Assembly: GCA_947856675.1 (NCBI GenBank)
Contig: CANUCM010000062.1
Location: 1-5,873, forward strand
Direction: 5' to 3'
Length of the DNA: 5,873 nt
Source of the DNA: an uncultured Clostridia bacterium
GTDB lineage: Bacteria > Bacillota > Clostridia > Oscillospirales > Butyricicoccaceae
The position numbers and the translations under genes are program-made. This document shows, piece after piece, positions 1 to 4,958 of this stretch. Every line of letters starts with the position of its first letter. The stretch's first letter is position 1. The notes beneath the pieces are model-generated. The model did no database searches. It was not told where the DNA came from and saw nothing but the letters and a program-made list of their open reading frames with translations.

Positions 1-368
1 CGGGCGATGATGCCGTCGCGGCACAGGTCGCCGGAAAGCCGGGCGCGCAGCTCGCGGTAGGTGTGCTGCAGCGACGGCATGTCGAGCTGCGAAACGTTGG
101 AAAGATAGCAGCGGTTGAGCACCTCGCAGTAGCCCTCGAGGTCGTTGACGACCAGGCGGCTGGCGTACTGCTTGAAGTAGCGGGCCACGACGCCCGAGCC
201 GGAAAAAAAATCGCCGATGGAAAGGCGGGTCCGGCCCAGCTCCTGCTGCACCGTGTGCAGGGCTTCCCCGATAAAGTCGAGCAGCGAGCGCTTGTTGCCG
301 AGGTATGTAATGACCTGTGAGGTCAGAAATTCCCTGTCTTCGCAGGGAATCAGGCTTTGCTGATTCAT
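1..368 (-). CDS. D12-class adenine-specific DNA methyltransferase, N-terminal part (runs off left edge)
   Basis: Reading leftward from the ATG at 368-366 gives 122 uninterrupted codons with no stop before the window edge. The N-terminus carries the S-adenosylmethionine-binding signatures of the D12 (Dam-like) N6-adenine methyltransferases. These are TYLGNKRSLLDFI at residues 21-33 (motif X type, Y-x-G-x-K) and DFFSGSGVVARYF at 53-65 (motif I, F-x-G-x-G), followed by VVND at 73-76. The catalytic DPPY motif (IV) would lie further left, outside the window, so activity cannot be judged. The start is supported by GGAGG (plus-strand 374-378) five bases before the ATG. The gene is divergent from the fumarase operon and has its own promoter. 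An 8-T run on the coding strand falls inside motif I. Whether it is an orphan methylase or part of a restriction-modification system cannot be told here. The family call is confident; the target sequence is unknown. Confidence 0.9.
   Translation of the reverse strand, partial: MNQQSLIPCEDREFLTSQVITYLGNKRSLLDFIGEALHTVQQELGRTRLSIGDFFSGSGVVARYFKQYASRLVVNDLEGYCEVLNRCYLSNVSQLDMPSLQHTYRELRARLSGDLCRDGIIA
203..210 (-). repeat. 8-base homopolymer (T8 on coding strand) in methyltransferase motif I
   Basis: Eight consecutive A on the plus strand read as T8 in the methyltransferase gene, across the codons GAT TTT TTT TCC that encode Asp-Phe-Phe-Ser of motif I. Phe could be coded with TTC, so the unbroken tract is not forced by the protein. 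Gain or loss of one base would shift the frame near residue 54. Tracts this short slip only modestly, so a switching role is speculative. Confidence 0.5.
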
Positions 369-417
369 GCCAGCCTCCGGAAAAGGGATTGTTTGCGGCC
401 GCAGCGGGCCTTTTTAC

Positions 418-446
418 ATTATACCAAAAAAAACGGCGCCAGGCAA
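418..446 (-). promoter_or_regulatory. Sigma-A-type promoter for the methyltransferase, with T8 spacer tract
   Basis: On the minus strand the -35 is TTGCCT (plus 441-446) and the -10 is a perfect TATAAT (plus 418-423), separated by exactly 17 bases. TGG directly before the -10 gives an extended -10 (TGn). Transcription would begin near 411, leaving a leader of about 43 nt before the ATG at 368. Eight of the 17 spacer bases are one T run (plus 426-433), so slippage there would alter the -35/-10 spacing. Confidence 0.75.
426..433 (-). repeat. 8-base homopolymer in the methyltransferase promoter spacer
   Basis: A8 on the plus strand (T8 on the transcribed side) sits between the -35 and -10 boxes of the methyltransferase promoter. 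Homopolymers in this position cause transcriptional phase variation in several pathogens. Here the tract is short and the spacer is at the optimal 17 bp, so the sequence shows potential and not proof. Confidence 0.45.
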
Positions 447-463
447 CGAAAGAGCGGCCGTGC

Positions 464-492
464 TTGACAGGCGCGGCGCGGAAACGTATAGT
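464..492 (+). promoter_or_regulatory. Sigma-A-type promoter of the fumarase-type operon
   Basis: A perfect -35 TTGACA (464-469), a 17-base spacer and the -10 TATAGT (487-492, five of six consensus) precede the hydratase genes. Transcription should start near 499, giving a leader of roughly 27 nt to the ATG at 526. The -35 boxes of this promoter and the divergent methyltransferase promoter are only 17 bp apart, so a protein bound between them could affect both. Confidence 0.85.
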
Positions 493-501
493 GTACAGTA
501 T
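488..501 (+). promoter_or_regulatory. Possible operator: 14-bp near-palindrome over the -10
   Basis: ATAGTGTACAGTAT is symmetrical around TGTACA except for one pair of positions. It overlaps the -10 and the probable start site of the fumarase promoter, where a repressor would act. The adjacent GntR-family regulator is a plausible binder, but the sequence only weakly resembles the elements at the regulator and glm promoters (TGTAC is shared with the former). Confidence 0.3.
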
Positions 502-512
502 GAAATCATGAC

Positions 513-518
513 GGAGGG
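513..518 (+). promoter_or_regulatory. Ribosome binding site fixing the alpha-subunit start
   Basis: GGAGGG lies 7 bases before the ATG at 526. It selects this start over the in-frame ATG at 367, which would precede the promoter itself and lacks a comparable site. Confidence 0.85.
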
Positions 519-525
519 ATGCAGC

Positions 526-1365
526 ATGAGAGAAATACCGGCCTCGCTCATCACGGATGCCGTGCAGCGCATGTGCGTTTCGGCCAACTGCAATCTGCCC
601 GGCGACGTGCGCCGGTGCATTGAACAGAGCCGCGCGTGCGAGCAGTGGCAGCCGGCGCAGGGCATTTTGGACAAAATTATTGAAAACTACGGCATCGCCG
701 AGCAAAACAGCGTGCCCATCTGCCAGGACACCGGCGTGGCGTGCGTGTTTTTGGAGATAGGGCAGGACGTGCACATTGAAGGCCCGCTGCGCGAGGCCGT
801 CGACGAGGGCGTGCGCCGGGGCTATGAGCAGGGGTTTTTGCGCAAGTCGGTGGTGCGCGACCCGCTGGAGCGCGTCAACACGGGCGACAACACCCCCGCG
901 ATGCTGTATATCGATTTGGTGCCGGGCGACAAGGTCCGCATCACGGTGGCGCCCAAGGGCTTTGGAAGCGAAAACATGAGCCGCATCAAAATGCTGCGGC
1001 CGTCCGACGGCATCGAAGGCGTGCGCGACTTTGTCGTGCAGGCCGTCGAGGAGGCCGGCCCCAACCCCTGCCCGCCCGTCGTTGTGGGCGTCGGCATCGG
1101 CGGCACCTTTGACAAAGCGGCGTTTTTGGCCAAAAAAGCGCTGATGCGCCCGCTCGACGTGCGCGCCGAAAAGCCGCTGTACCGCGAGCTGGAGCAGGAC
1201 CTGCTTGAGCGCGTCAACGCGCTGGGCGTGGGGCCGCAGGGCTTCGGCGGTCGGACGACGGCGCTGGCCGTCAACATCGAATGGCTGCCCACCCACATCG
1301 CGGGCCTGCCCGTCGCCGTCAACTTAAACTGCCACGTGACGCGGCATGCAACGGAGGTGCTGTAA
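526..1365 (+). CDS. Class I fumarase-type hydratase, alpha subunit (fumarase or mesaconase)
   Basis: A 279-residue protein matching the N-terminal (iron-sulfur) half of class I fumarate hydratases in the two-subunit form. It would reversibly add water to fumarate, or to a related enoate such as mesaconate, with a [4Fe-4S] cluster. The three family cluster cysteines are visible: C66 in CQDTG, C182 in NPCPP and C269 in LNCHVTRH. Active-site counterparts are Q67-D68, R106 in LRKS and H257 in PTHIAG; the 12-residue spacing from H257 to C269 fits the His/Cys pair of the Leishmania enzyme as I recall it. Other family blocks are NTGDNTP (118-124), KGFGSEN (144-150) and GIGGTFDKAA (190-199). It is followed after one base by the beta subunit and is transcribed with it. 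L-tartrate dehydratase alpha is a more distant alternative. The neighbouring glutamate mutase genes make mesaconate a credible true substrate, which is inference. Confidence 0.9.
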   Translation: MREIPASLITDAVQRMCVSANCNLPGDVRRCIEQSRACEQWQPAQGILDKIIENYGIAEQNSVPICQDTGVACVFLEIGQDVHIEGPLREAVDEGVRRGYEQGFLRKSVVRDPLERVNTGDNTPAMLYIDLVPGDKVRITVAPKGFGSENMSRIKMLRPSDGIEGVRDFVVQAVEEAGPNPCPPVVVGVGIGGTFDKAAFLAKKALMRPLDVRAEKPLYRELEQDLLERVNALGVGPQGFGGRTTALAVNIEWLPTHIAGLPVAVNLNCHVTRHATEVL

Positions 1366-1366
1366 C

Positions 1367-1927
1367 ATGGAAAAACGCATCACAACCCCGCTGACGCGCC
1401 AGCAGGCGCGGACGCTGAAAAGCGGCGACGCCGTGCTGCTGTCGGGCGTCATCTACACGGCGCGCGACGCGGCGCACAAGCGCCTGTGCGAGCTGGCGGC
1501 CAGGGGGCAGCCGCTGCCCTTTGACGTGGAAAACGCCGTCATCTACTTTGTCGGCCCCACGCCGGCAAAGCCCGGACAGGCCATCGGCTCGGCCGGCCCG
1601 ACGACCAGCTACCGCATGGACGCCTATTCGCCCACCCTCATCGCCCTCGGCCTGACCGGCATGATAGGCAAGGGCAAGCGCGGGCCCGAGGTCGTGCAGG
1701 CCATGAAAGAGCACGGCGCGGTGTACTTCGGCGCCATCGGCGGCGCGGGCGCTTTGCTGTCGCGCTGCGTGCTCAAAAGCGAGGTCGTGGCCTATGAAGA
1801 TCTGGGCGCCGAGGCCATCCGCCGGCTGGAGGTGCGCGACCTGCCCGTCACCGTCATCATCGACAGCGAGGGCAGCAATCTGTACGAAACGGGGCGCAAA
1901 AACTACCTGGCTTCGGTAAAAAAATAG
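1367..1927 (+). CDS. Class I fumarase-type hydratase, beta subunit (fumarase or mesaconase)
   Basis: A 186-residue protein corresponding to the C-terminal half of class I fumarases, which closes over the cluster-bearing subunit and supplies substrate-binding residues. Visible family blocks are SGVIYTARDAAHKRL (26-40), YFVGPTPAKPGQ (60-71), GSAGPTTSYRMD (74-85), GMIGKGKRG (98-106), GAVYFGAIGGAGALL (117-131) and VIIDSEGSNLYE (163-174). R33, T79 and R83 align by spacing with the substrate-contacting Arg, Thr and Arg of the Leishmania enzyme, and K102 is the likely lysine counterpart. The TARDAAHKR block and the IDSEG block favour fumarase over L-tartrate dehydratase. The ATG at 1367 is chosen over an in-frame ATG at 1346 because GGAGG (1353-1357) lies 9 bases before it, inside the end of the alpha gene. 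No terminator follows; the regulator's promoter starts three bases after the stop codon. Confidence 0.9.
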   Translation: MEKRITTPLTRQQARTLKSGDAVLLSGVIYTARDAAHKRLCELAARGQPLPFDVENAVIYFVGPTPAKPGQAIGSAGPTTSYRMDAYSPTLIALGLTGMIGKGKRGPEVVQAMKEHGAVYFGAIGGAGALLSRCVLKSEVVAYEDLGAEAIRRLEVRDLPVTVIIDSEGSNLYETGRKNYLASVKK

Positions 1928-1930
1928 GTC

Positions 1931-1959
1931 TTGACAGACGCCGGCTGCATTGTCATAAT
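1931..1959 (+). promoter_or_regulatory. Sigma-A-type promoter of the GntR regulator gene
   Basis: A perfect -35 TTGACA (1931-1936), 17-base spacer and -10 CATAAT (1954-1959, five of six). The predicted start is near 1966. The promoter begins right after the beta-subunit stop codon at 1927 with no terminator between, so the regulator is probably transcribed both from here and by read-through from the fumarase promoter. Confidence 0.8.
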
Positions 1960-1972
1960 TGTACTAGAACAA
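1959..1972 (+). promoter_or_regulatory. Candidate autoregulatory operator (TTGTACTAGAACAA)
   Basis: A 14-bp palindrome centred on CTAG, perfect except for one base pair of positions, spans from the end of the -10 over the likely transcription start. Its right half, TAGAACAA, recurs exactly at 3063-3070 in the glm promoter. Position and symmetry fit a dimeric winged-helix repressor such as the encoded GntR protein controlling its own gene. Binding is inferred. Confidence 0.45.
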
Positions 1973-1996
1973 ATGGACAAGCTGTATTTTGCAGCC

Positions 1997-2003
1997 GGGA
2001 GGG
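1997..2003 (+). promoter_or_regulatory. Ribosome binding site deciding the regulator start
   Basis: GGGAGGG lies nine bases before the ATG at 2013. An in-frame TTG at 1989 lies upstream of this site and would place it inside the coding sequence, so the ATG is preferred. Confidence 0.8.
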
Positions 2004-2012
2004 CAGGAAACA

Positions 2013-2993
2013 ATGGACATCAGCATCAGGCCGGGCACCGATACGCCCATTTACCAGCAAATTGTCGACGCGCTGCAGGAGCGCATCAACACGGGGGCGC
2101 TGGCCGAGGGAGAAAAGCTGCCGACAGTGCGGCAGCTGGCCGAGGAGATGGGGCTTGCCAAGGGCACCATCAAGCGCGCGTATGACGAGCTGGAGCGCCG
2201 GGGCGCCATCCGCATGACGCAGGGCAAGGGCACGTTTGTGCTGGGGCGCCTGCGCCGCAGCGACAGCCACAAGGAGCAGGCCATGCAGGCCATTGACCGC
2301 ATGCTCGACGAGCTGGAGAGCCTCAATTTTTCGCTGCGCGAAATCGAGATTTTCTTTGATCTCAAGCTGCGCGGGCGCATGGACCGCGGCACGGGCCTGC
2401 GCGTGGCCGTGGCCGACTGCAATGCCGAGTCGCTTTCCATCATCGCCGACCAGCTGGCGGCGGTGCAGGGCATCGAGGTGTTCCGCTTTCTGCTCGACGA
2501 GGTGGCGCGCGCGCCGTACAAGCTGAGCGACAGCATGGACCTCATCGTCACGACGGAAAAGCATGTGGCGCAGCTGGGCAGCCTGCTGTCGCAGCCGGAA
2601 AAAATCGTCAAGGCGGTGCTGCAGCCGACGCAGGCGACGGTGGTTTCGCTCGTGCGCATGCGCGAGGTCCGGCGCATCGGCATTCTGAGCGTCAGCGAGC
2701 AGTACGGGCAGGCCATGCGCCGCGGCGCCGGGGAAATCCTCGGCGAGGGCTGCCAGTTTGAAATGCGCTTTTTCGGCCAGCCGGGGTTTGAGGCCTTTCT
2801 CAGCCGGCAGGGGGCCGTGCTCGTGCCGGCAGGGCACATGAAATACTGCTCGGCCGAGGAGGCCGACTGGCTGCACCGCTTCAGCCGCCATGCGGCGGTG
2901 GCGTCGTATGAGGTGCAAATCGACGCCGGGTCGTTTATGTACCTGCGCGACCGCATCGAGCAGCTGCAGCGCCGCTACAGAAAAAAACCGTAA
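2013..2993 (+). CDS. GntR-family (YtrA-type) transcriptional regulator with unassigned C-terminal domain
   Basis: A 326-residue cytoplasmic DNA-binding regulator. Residues 11-78 form a GntR winged helix: TPIYQQIVDAL (11-21), GEKLPTVRQLAEEMGLAKGT (33-52) with the recognition helix following to YDELERRG, and the wing TQGKGTFV (69-76). Residues 86-118 (AIDRMLDELESLNFSLREIEIFF and flanks) resemble the short helical dimerisation segment of YtrA-type members, which normally end about there. This protein instead continues for some 200 residues in two apparent alpha/beta lobes: LRVAVAD at 129 to DLIVTTEKH near 176-184, then RRIGILSVSEQYGQ near 220-233 to AVLVPAGHMKY near 268-278. I do not recognise this part as FCD, UTRA, MocR-aminotransferase or LacI-type; a small-ligand sensor is a guess. 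Lying between the hydratase pair and the glutamate mutase operon, it probably controls one or both. It has its own promoter and terminator. Confidence 0.85.
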   Translation: MDISIRPGTDTPIYQQIVDALQERINTGALAEGEKLPTVRQLAEEMGLAKGTIKRAYDELERRGAIRMTQGKGTFVLGRLRRSDSHKEQAMQAIDRMLDELESLNFSLREIEIFFDLKLRGRMDRGTGLRVAVADCNAESLSIIADQLAAVQGIEVFRFLLDEVARAPYKLSDSMDLIVTTEKHVAQLGSLLSQPEKIVKAVLQPTQATVVSLVRMREVRRIGILSVSEQYGQAMRRGAGEILGEGCQFEMRFFGQPGFEAFLSRQGAVLVPAGHMKYCSAEEADWLHRFSRHAAVASYEVQIDAGSFMYLRDRIEQLQRRYRKKP

Positions 2994-3004
2994 CGCTTTG
3001 GTTT

Positions 3005-3040
3005 ATCCGCAAAGCCCGCCGGGCTTTGCGGATTTTTTTT
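3005..3040 (+). terminator. Strong intrinsic terminator after the GntR gene
   Basis: A perfect 13-bp stem, ATCCGCAAAGCCC (3005-3017) pairing with 3021-3033, closes on a 3-base loop and runs into eight T (3033-3040). It starts 12 bases past the regulator stop codon and separates regulator transcription from the glm operon promoter just downstream. Confidence 0.95.
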
Positions 3041-3049
3041 AAAAGCTTC

Positions 3050-3078
3050 TTGACATATGAAATAGAACAATGTATTCT
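3050..3078 (+). promoter_or_regulatory. Sigma-A-type promoter of the glmSLE operon
   Basis: A perfect -35 TTGACA (3050-3055), 17-base spacer and a weaker -10 TATTCT (3073-3078, four of six). Transcription would start near 3085, leaving a leader of about 49 nt before glmS. That leader is too short for a cobalamin riboswitch, although the enzyme needs adenosylcobalamin. Confidence 0.75.
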
Positions 3079-3080
3079 AT
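3062..3080 (+). promoter_or_regulatory. Candidate operator in the glm promoter (ATAGAA-N7-TTCTAT)
   Basis: ATAGAACAATGTATTCTAT is a 19-bp palindrome in which seven of nine base-pair positions are symmetrical, including perfect 6-bp outer arms. It covers the second half of the spacer and the whole -10, so a bound repressor would block polymerase. It contains TAGAACAA, exactly as in the regulator's own promoter at 1965-1972. Confidence 0.5.
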
Positions 3081-3133
3081 AGGCATATAACAAGTTGCGT
3101 TACAGGCTACGAGAATCAAAAAAGAGGTGCGAT

Positions 3134-3553
3134 ATGAGCAACAAAAAGAAGCTGGTCATCGGCGTTATCGGCGCCGACGTGCACGCTGTGGGCATTCAGA
3201 TTCTGTACCACGCCTTTCAGGACGCCGGATTTGACGTGACAAACCTCGGCGTGATGGTTTCGCAGGAGGAGTATATCGCGGCGGCCATCGAGACCAATGC
3301 CGACGCCATTGTGGTGTCCTCGCTGTACGGGCAGGGCGAGCTCGACTGCCGCGGCATGCGTGAAAAGTGCGACGAGGCGGGGCTCAAGGGGATTTTGCTG
3401 TACGTCGGCGGCAACATTGTCATCGGCAAGCAGGACTTTGCCGATGTGGAAAAGCGCTTTAAGGCCATGGGCTTTGACCGCGCCTTCCCGCCGGGGACGC
3501 TGCCCGAGACCACCATCAAGGCGCTGAAAGAGGATCTCAAGGTCGAAGACTGA
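3134..3553 (+). CDS. glmS: Methylaspartate (glutamate) mutase, sigma/S subunit
   Basis: A 139-residue B12-binding subunit of glutamate mutase (EC 5.4.99.1), close to the usual 137. With GlmE it binds adenosylcobalamin and rearranges L-glutamate to (2S,3S)-3-methylaspartate, the first step of the methylaspartate route of glutamate fermentation. The base-off/His-on signature is complete: D15-V-H17-A-V-G20 (the DxHxxG motif, H17 ligating cobalt), S62-S-L64 and GGN at 92-94, each offset by about one residue from the clostridial reference. The sequence also keeps SLYGQGELDC (63-72), EKCDEAGLKG and KAMGFDR, as I recall for the C. tetanomorphum protein. The ATG at 3134 is chosen over an in-frame TTG at 3095 because GAGGTG (3124-3129) lies directly upstream. 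It is the first gene of the operon, with glmL starting 16 bases after its stop. The old name mutS is unrelated to mismatch repair. Confidence 0.96.
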   Translation: MSNKKKLVIGVIGADVHAVGIQILYHAFQDAGFDVTNLGVMVSQEEYIAAAIETNADAIVVSSLYGQGELDCRGMREKCDEAGLKGILLYVGGNIVIGKQDFADVEKRFKAMGFDRAFPPGTLPETTIKALKEDLKVED

Positions 3554-3569
3554 GGAGTGTGGCGCGTCC

Positions 3570-4958
3570 ATGAAACCTGTATTACTCATTGACTTTGGCA
3601 GCACCTACACCAAGGTGACGGCCGTCGATGCCGACGCGGGCGAGCTTCTGGGCACGGCGGCGGCGTACACGACGGTGCAGACCGACATCAACGACGGGCT
3701 GGAAAACGCGCTTGCGCTGCTGCGCGAAAAGACGGGGCCTTTGGAGTTTTGCGAGCGCTACGCCTGTTCGTCCGCGGCGGGCGGGCTGCGCATGATGGCG
3801 TGCGGGCTGGTGCCCGAGCTGACGGCCGCGGCGGCGCGGCAGGCCAGCCTGGGCGCGGGCGCCAAGGTCATCAAGGTCTATTCCTTCCAGCTCAACGAGG
3901 ACGACGCGGAGGAAATCGCGGCGCAAAAGCCCGACATTTTCCTGCTGGCGGGCGGAACCGACGGCGGCAACACCGAGGTCATTCTGCACAACGCGCGCGT
4001 TCTGGCCGGGGTGGGGGGCGAGTTCCCCGTCATCATTGCGGGCAACCGCACGGCGGCGCGGCAGTGCCAGCGCATTTTGGAAAACCGCCAGACCTTTGTG
4101 TGCGAAAACGTCATGCCGCGCTTCGGCACGCTCAACATCGAGCCGACGCAGGCGCGCATCCGCGAGGTGTTTCTCGACCGCATTGTCAAGGCCAAGGGCC
4201 TGTCGCGGGCCAGCGAGCTGATTTCGGGCATCATGATGCCGACGCCGTCGGCCATGATGGAAGCCATGCAGCTGCTGGCCGAGGGCTGCGAGGGTGAAAA
4301 AGGCATCGGCGATCTGGTCGCGGTCGACGTCGGCGGCGCCACGACCGATGTGTATTCCATTGCCGACGGCATGCCGCGCGGCATGCAGACGGTGTACAAG
4401 GGGCTGCCCGAGCCCTATGTCAAGCGCACGGTCGAGGGCGACATCGGCATGCGCTACAGCATCCACGGCATTGTGCAGGCGGCGGGGCTTGCGCGGGTCA
4501 GCCAGCTTTCGGGGCTGAGCGAGCAGCGCGCGGCCGAGCTTGTTGACAGGCTCGCGCAGTTTACCGACACGCTGCCCGACACCGACGAGCTTGCGCGGCT
4601 GGATTTTGCGCTGGCGTCGCTCGCGGTGGAAACGGCGGTGACCCGCCACGCCGGCGTCATGGAGGAGGCCTATACCATGATGGGGCTGACCTATGTGCAG
4701 ACGGGCAAGGACCTGCGCGACGTTCGCCAGATTGTCGTGACGGGCGGATCGCTCATCCACACGCCGCGCGCCAAAGAAATTGCCGCGCATGCGATGCAAA
4801 ACCCGCAAAAGCCCATGAACCTTCTGCCGCAGAAGGCAAAAATCCGCGTCGACCGCCGGTACATTCTGGCAGCGATGGGCCTTTTGTCGCGCACGGCCCC
4901 GCAGACGGCGCTCAGAATTATGAAAAAGGAGCTTACAAGCGATGGAAGTGCAGAATAA
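3570..4958 (+). CDS. glmL: Glutamate mutase accessory protein GlmL (MutL), ASKHA-fold ATPase
   Basis: A 462-residue protein encoded, as is usual, between the S and E subunits of glutamate mutase. It shows the actin/Hsp70/sugar-kinase ATPase pattern. The phosphate-1 loop is LIDFGSTYTKVTAVD (6-20), the phosphate-2 segment is VAVDVGGATTDVY (250-262), and the adenosine-type segment is VVTGGSLIHTPRA (389-401); AGGTDGGN (127-134) is a family-conserved glycine loop. It is not a subunit of purified mutase. The usual proposal is a chaperone or reactivator that uses ATP to protect or reload the B12 enzyme, which remains less firmly established than for diol dehydratase reactivases. GAGGAG (3552-3557) overlaps the glmS stop and sits 12 bases from the ATG, a slightly long spacing. 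Its 3' end overlaps glmE by 17 bases. It has no similarity to DNA mismatch-repair MutL. Confidence 0.93.
   Translation: MKPVLLIDFGSTYTKVTAVDADAGELLGTAAAYTTVQTDINDGLENALALLREKTGPLEFCERYACSSAAGGLRMMACGLVPELTAAAARQASLGAGAKVIKVYSFQLNEDDAEEIAAQKPDIFLLAGGTDGGNTEVILHNARVLAGVGGEFPVIIAGNRTAARQCQRILENRQTFVCENVMPRFGTLNIEPTQARIREVFLDRIVKAKGLSRASELISGIMMPTPSAMMEAMQLLAEGCEGEKGIGDLVAVDVGGATTDVYSIADGMPRGMQTVYKGLPEPYVKRTVEGDIGMRYSIHGIVQAAGLARVSQLSGLSEQRAAELVDRLAQFTDTLPDTDELARLDFALASLAVETAVTRHAGVMEEAYTMMGLTYVQTGKDLRDVRQIVVTGGSLIHTPRAKEIAAHAMQNPQKPMNLLPQKAKIRVDRRYILAAMGLLSRTAPQTALRIMKKELTSDGSAE

Noticed and set aside
63..320. 85-codon plus-strand open frame at the left edge
   Set aside because: It lies antisense to the methyltransferase, whose motifs X and I are unmistakable on the minus strand.
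394..415. GC-rich symmetrical sequence followed by T5, possibly a plus-strand terminator
   Set aside because: The only good symmetry is a short self-complementary GC block with no proper loop, and no plus-strand gene is seen upstream that it would terminate.
367..525. N-terminal extension of the hydratase alpha subunit to the ATG at 367
   Set aside because: The extension would run through both divergent promoters and the ribosome site, and its sequence has no family similarity. GGAGGG before 526 marks the real start.
526..1927. L(+)-tartrate dehydratase TtdA/TtdB
   Set aside because: The beta-subunit blocks TARDAAHKR and VIIDSEGSNLYE fit fumarase-type subunits better than TtdB as I recall it. 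It remains a minor alternative, so I did not name it as the call.
2013..2993. MocR-type GntR regulator with an aminotransferase domain
   Set aside because: The C-terminal part is only about 200 residues and shows no pyridoxal-phosphate lysine motif or aminotransferase blocks.
3582..4808. Long open frame on the minus strand opposite glmL (and similar ones at 822-1322, 1953-2918, 2051-2956 and 4933-5814)
   Set aside because: These are by-products of G/C-ending codons in the genuine plus-strand genes. Their translations are rich in Arg, Ala and His, with no recognisable motifs, and they lie wholly opposite well-supported conserved proteins.
3570..4958. DNA mismatch-repair MutL, suggested by the old name mutL
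   Set aside because: The protein has the ASKHA ATPase motifs and the glutamate mutase context, not the GHKL ATPase motifs of mismatch-repair MutL.
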